NCBI GenBank assembly: GCA_028691335.1
Contig: JAQUZK010000054.1
Location: 1 to 8,025 of the forward strand
Source of the DNA: Candidatus Izemoplasmatales bacterium
GTDB lineage: Bacteria > Bacillota_I > Bacilli_A > Izemoplasmatales > Hujiaoplasmataceae
Direction of reading: 5' to 3'
DNA length: 8,025 nucleotides
In this document: piece after piece, positions 5,852-8,025 of the stretch
How positions within the stretch are numbered: position 1 is the first letter of the stretch
Layout: every line of letters starts with the position of its first letter
Made by a program: the position numbers and the translations under genes
Notes under the pieces: model-generated
Seen by the model: the letters and a program-made list of their open reading frames with translations, nothing else
Databases searched by the model: none
What the model was told of the DNA's origin: nothing

Positions 5852-7394
5852 ATCAAAATTATTCTTATTGACTTACGGAATAATTCTAGGGTTTATTGTA
5901 GCTTTGATTATTTTGAATAACACTTTTTTAAAAAGTTATTATATCAATAGTAGAGAAAATTCTTTAGTAGAAGCTTTTTATGATATTAATGAGATTGATA
6001 TTAATGATCAAGAGCTACCAAATAAAATACTAGAAATAGAAAGTCAATATAATTTAAATGTACAGATATTATTACAGAACATTGAAATTCCCTCAAACAT
6101 ACAAGTTGATGGGTTTTTTGACTATCCTAATCTTTATACTAGGGTTTATGGTAATGAATTTAACATTCCTTCTGAAATTCTTTCTAGGGTCATTATTGAT
6201 TATAACTTGAGTGTTTCTCAAAATGAGGAGTTGAAGTTTGGTAGAGCAATTGGACTAAGTCGTGATTATGATGCATATTTTATGGATTTAAATTCAGAGA
6301 TGAATAATTTTCAGGATAACTACCAGATGTTAGGTTTGTTTGTGGCTACTGAGAATCAAGCTGGTGAGTATTTGTTTTATATAACAACAATTACTTTTAG
6401 TTCGATTCAAGATAGTATTAGAATTTTTAACTCTTTTACTATTTTAATAGGTTTTATATTCATGATTACTGCAGGTTTGATAATGTATTTCTTAAGTTAT
6501 AGATTTACAAATCCTATTTTAGAAATCAACCGAGTGGCCGATGAAATATCGAAGCTTAATTTTTCTAATAGAGTAGAAATAACGACTGATGATGAAATTG
6601 GTGATTTGGCTCATAGTATTAACAAGATGAGCTCTCAATTAGAAAAATCAATTAATGAGTTGCAGTTAAGTAATGATAAGTTAGCTAAAGAGATTCTATA
6701 TAAAAATAAGATTGATCAAATGCGTAAGGAGTTTATAGCTAATGCTTCGCATGAATTAAAAACACCTTTATCTTTAGTTATGGGATATGGTGAAGCGTTG
6801 AAATTACCGAATATGGATGAAGAAACAAAGAAAGAGTATTTGGAAATAATACTTGACGAAGCTAACAAGATGAATCATCTCGTTCAAGATTTGTTAAATA
6901 TATCACAAATAGAGAGCGGGAAGAAAGATTTCAAGTTTACTGAGTTTTCAGTTAGAAGTTTTGTGGAAGATACAGTTAAACTATTCTCTTTAGTTTTTAA
7001 AGAGAAAAGTATAAAAATAGTTATGGATGTTAAAGATAATATTGTTTTTTGCGATTATGAACAAATGCAGTCAGTTTTAACTAATTTTATTAGTAATGCA
7101 ATAAACCATATTGATGGGAGAAGAGTAATTACTATTAATAGTGAGTTATTAGATGATAGTTCTGTCGTTATTAGAGTTTTAAATACTGGTAAGAATATTC
7201 CTGAAGATGAAATAAAAAATATATGGGAAAGTTTCTATAAAGTCGATAAAGCTAGAACAAGAGCTTATGGCGGGCAAGGTCTAGGTCTTTCAATTGTTAA
7301 GACTATTCTTGATACTTTGGGTTATAGTTATGGTGTTAAAAACTTTGATGAAGGGGTTGAATTTTTCTTTACAATTGATAAATCTGAATTTTAA
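5835..7394 (+). CDS. Membrane sensor histidine kinase, partner of the upstream regulator
   Basis: A 519-residue sensor kinase. Membrane segments at about 9-31 and 200-222 enclose an extracytoplasmic sensing domain of about 165 residues that I do not recognise. A HAMP linker (about 220-272) and a coiled stretch follow. The dimerisation domain has phosphoacceptor H306 in NASHELKTPL (303-312). The ATP-binding domain shows the N box with N421, a G1 box VLNTGKNIP (448-456), the F box WESFYKVDKAR (464-474) and the G2 box GGQGLGLSIVK (479-489). In G1 the usual Asp is Asn450, a change also found in VanS-like kinases, so it is probably still active. The gene overlaps the regulator by 17 nt and has only a weak ribosome site, so translation is likely coupled. 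A cell-envelope signal is plausible given the locus. Confidence 0.94.
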   Translation: MKSTLRSKLFLLTYGIILGFIVALIILNNTFLKSYYINSRENSLVEAFYDINEIDINDQELPNKILEIESQYNLNVQILLQNIEIPSNIQVDGFFDYPNLYTRVYGNEFNIPSEILSRVIIDYNLSVSQNEELKFGRAIGLSRDYDAYFMDLNSEMNNFQDNYQMLGLFVATENQAGEYLFYITTITFSSIQDSIRIFNSFTILIGFIFMITAGLIMYFLSYRFTNPILEINRVADEISKLNFSNRVEITTDDEIGDLAHSINKMSSQLEKSINELQLSNDKLAKEILYKNKIDQMRKEFIANASHELKTPLSLVMGYGEALKLPNMDEETKKEYLEIILDEANKMNHLVQDLLNISQIESGKKDFKFTEFSVRSFVEDTVKLFSLVFKEKSIKIVMDVKDNIVFCDYEQMQSVLTNFISNAINHIDGRRVITINSELLDDSSVVIRVLNTGKNIPEDEIKNIWESFYKVDKARTRAYGGQGLGLSIVKTILDTLGYSYGVKNFDEGVEFFFTIDKSEF

Positions 7395-7395
7395 T

Positions 7396-7427
7396 AAAAA
7401 GCCAAATTAGTTTTGGCTTTTTTCTTT
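7396..7427 (+). terminator. Intrinsic terminator of the two-component operon
   Basis: A perfect 11-bp stem AAAAAGCCAAA / TTTGGCTTTTT (7396-7406 with 7412-7422) with a 5-nt loop and a U-tract. It starts 2 nt after the kinase stop. The A-run on its 5' side could let it act on the other strand too, but no minus-strand gene is seen. Confidence 0.9.
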
Positions 7428-7447
7428 TAAAATAGGAATACCTTTTA

Positions 7448-7476
7448 TTGATAAAAATTTAGTTTTGTGTTATCAT
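7448..7476 (+). promoter_or_regulatory. Promoter of the CapD-like gene
   Basis: TTGATA (7448-7453), a 17-nt spacer and TATCAT (7471-7476), each one mismatch from consensus, with an extended TG-T just before the -10. This is the best-formed promoter in the window. AAAGGGG (7492-7498) is the ribosome site, 9 nt before GTG 7508. Confidence 0.7.
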
Positions 7477-7507
7477 TATATTATATAAAATAAAGGGGTT
7501 TGCTAAT

Positions 7508-8025
7508 GTGAAAAGTAAATTCAAACATTACACAAGGGTATTAAACAAATCGCGTGTCGGCTTTATGGTTATAGATGCAATAGGTATTGCTTTAACATAT
7601 GCTGTGGCGATTTTTGCTTTATGGTTGATTAAAATTCCTGATTTTAATTATCGAATGGCGATATTGTCTTTACCAGTTATTATCGCTTTTAAATTAATTG
7701 TTTTTTACATATTTAGACTTTATCATGTTGTTTTAATTAATGTTAGTTTAGACGAAGTTATTAAAATTACTTGGGTTGTTGCTTTAACTAATGTTGTTAT
7801 CGTAGCTATTACTTTGGTCGTACCAGATTATCAGTTTATAAATGAGTTTTATTTTTTATTTACAACTTTGATGGAAATTTTCTTTCTAATATTACCTAGA
7901 ATTATTAATAGATTATTAGATATATTCTTTGCGAGAACTTTATATAAGGGTGGTAATAGAACTTTAATTGTTGGAGCTGGAGCTGGTGGGAAGATTGTTA
8001 TTAATGAAATAAGAAACAATCCAGC
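7508..8025 (+). CDS. CapD/EpsC/WbpM-type nucleotide-sugar dehydratase/epimerase, N-terminal part (cut by window end)
   Basis: An open frame runs from GTG 7508 off the window edge: 172 complete codons plus two bases. Four membrane segments (about residues 18-40, 51-72, 84-105 and 115-135) are followed by a cytoplasmic nucleotide-binding start, TLIVGAGAGGKIV (152-164), with a GxGxxG loop. This is the layout of the large membrane-bound short-chain dehydrogenases (CapD, EpsC, WbpM, PglF) that act on UDP-GlcNAc or related sugars to make precursors for capsule, exopolysaccharide or glycans. The glycine loop visible here belongs to the first, CoA-binding-like domain. The catalytic Rossmann domain would lie beyond the edge, so 4,6-dehydratase versus epimerase cannot be told. 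GTG is supported by AAAGGGG upstream; the next in-frame ATG, at 7565, would cut into the first membrane segment. It has its own promoter and probably opens the biosynthetic part of the locus. Confidence 0.85.
   Translation, partial: MKSKFKHYTRVLNKSRVGFMVIDAIGIALTYAVAIFALWLIKIPDFNYRMAILSLPVIIAFKLIVFYIFRLYHVVLINVSLDEVIKITWVVALTNVVIVAITLVVPDYQFINEFYFLFTTLMEIFFLILPRIINRLLDIFFARTLYKGGNRTLIVGAGAGGKIVINEIRNNP

Noticed and set aside
7506..7511. ATG-TGA minimal upstream reading frame overlapping the GTG start of the CapD-like gene
   Set aside because: A start followed at once by a stop could in principle affect initiation, but six bases in AT-rich DNA arise easily by chance and nothing else supports it.
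1..8025. CRISPR array, insertion sequence, tRNA or rRNA gene, toxin-antitoxin or phage module
   Set aside because: No spaced direct repeats, transposase-like frames, terminal repeats, tRNA cloverleaf or rRNA segments were seen. The gaps between genes are short and are filled by promoters, ribosome sites and terminators.

Overview
The window is AT-rich (roughly 30% G+C by eye) and every recognisable gene lies on the + strand. Strong AGGAGG-type ribosome sites, TATAAT promoters (often with an upstream TG) and U-tract terminators point to a low-GC Gram-positive lineage: Bacillota, or a standard-code Mycoplasmatota relative of the Acholeplasma/Haloplasma/Izemoplasma kind. Tryptophan is TGG throughout, and the eight genes that end inside the window stop with TAA (six) or TAG (two), never TGA. 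An intact two-iron superoxide reductase suggests an anaerobe or a microbe that tolerates little oxygen. The species cannot be fixed from the sequence.

Layout. 1-60: terminator of a gene lying upstream. 98-1248: promoter and a divergent PlsC-type acyltransferase with a zinc ribbon and an extra C-terminal domain. 1287-1752: promoter, desulfoferrodoxin (superoxide reductase) and a strong terminator. 1776-3501: two tandem undecaprenyl-diphosphate phosphatase (UppP) paralogues 19 nt apart, the second with an altered active-site motif. 3514-5050: promoter, CpsC/Wzz-type chain-length modulator, an abutting CpsD-type tyrosine kinase, terminator. 5074-7427: promoter, a perfect 13-bp inverted repeat in the 5' leader, an OmpR/PhoB-type response regulator, an overlapping membrane histidine kinase, terminator. 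7448-8025: promoter and the first 172 codons of a CapD/EpsC/WbpM-type nucleotide-sugar dehydratase/epimerase that runs off the end.

From about 1.8 kb to the end the genes read as the start of a capsule or exopolysaccharide locus. UppP recycles the C55 lipid carrier, CpsC/CpsD control polymerisation and export, a two-component system sits between units and may regulate them, and the CapD-like enzyme makes an activated sugar. Glycosyltransferases, flippase, polymerase and the CpsB-type phosphatase are not seen and may lie downstream. The acyltransferase and the superoxide reductase look like neighbours rather than part of this pathway.

No clear evidence of an undescribed defence or mobile system was found. 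The points most worth a second look are the lost catalytic histidine and odd architecture of the acyltransferase, the altered UppP2 motif, the hairpin leader of the regulator gene, and the terminator placed almost against the uppP1 ribosome site.
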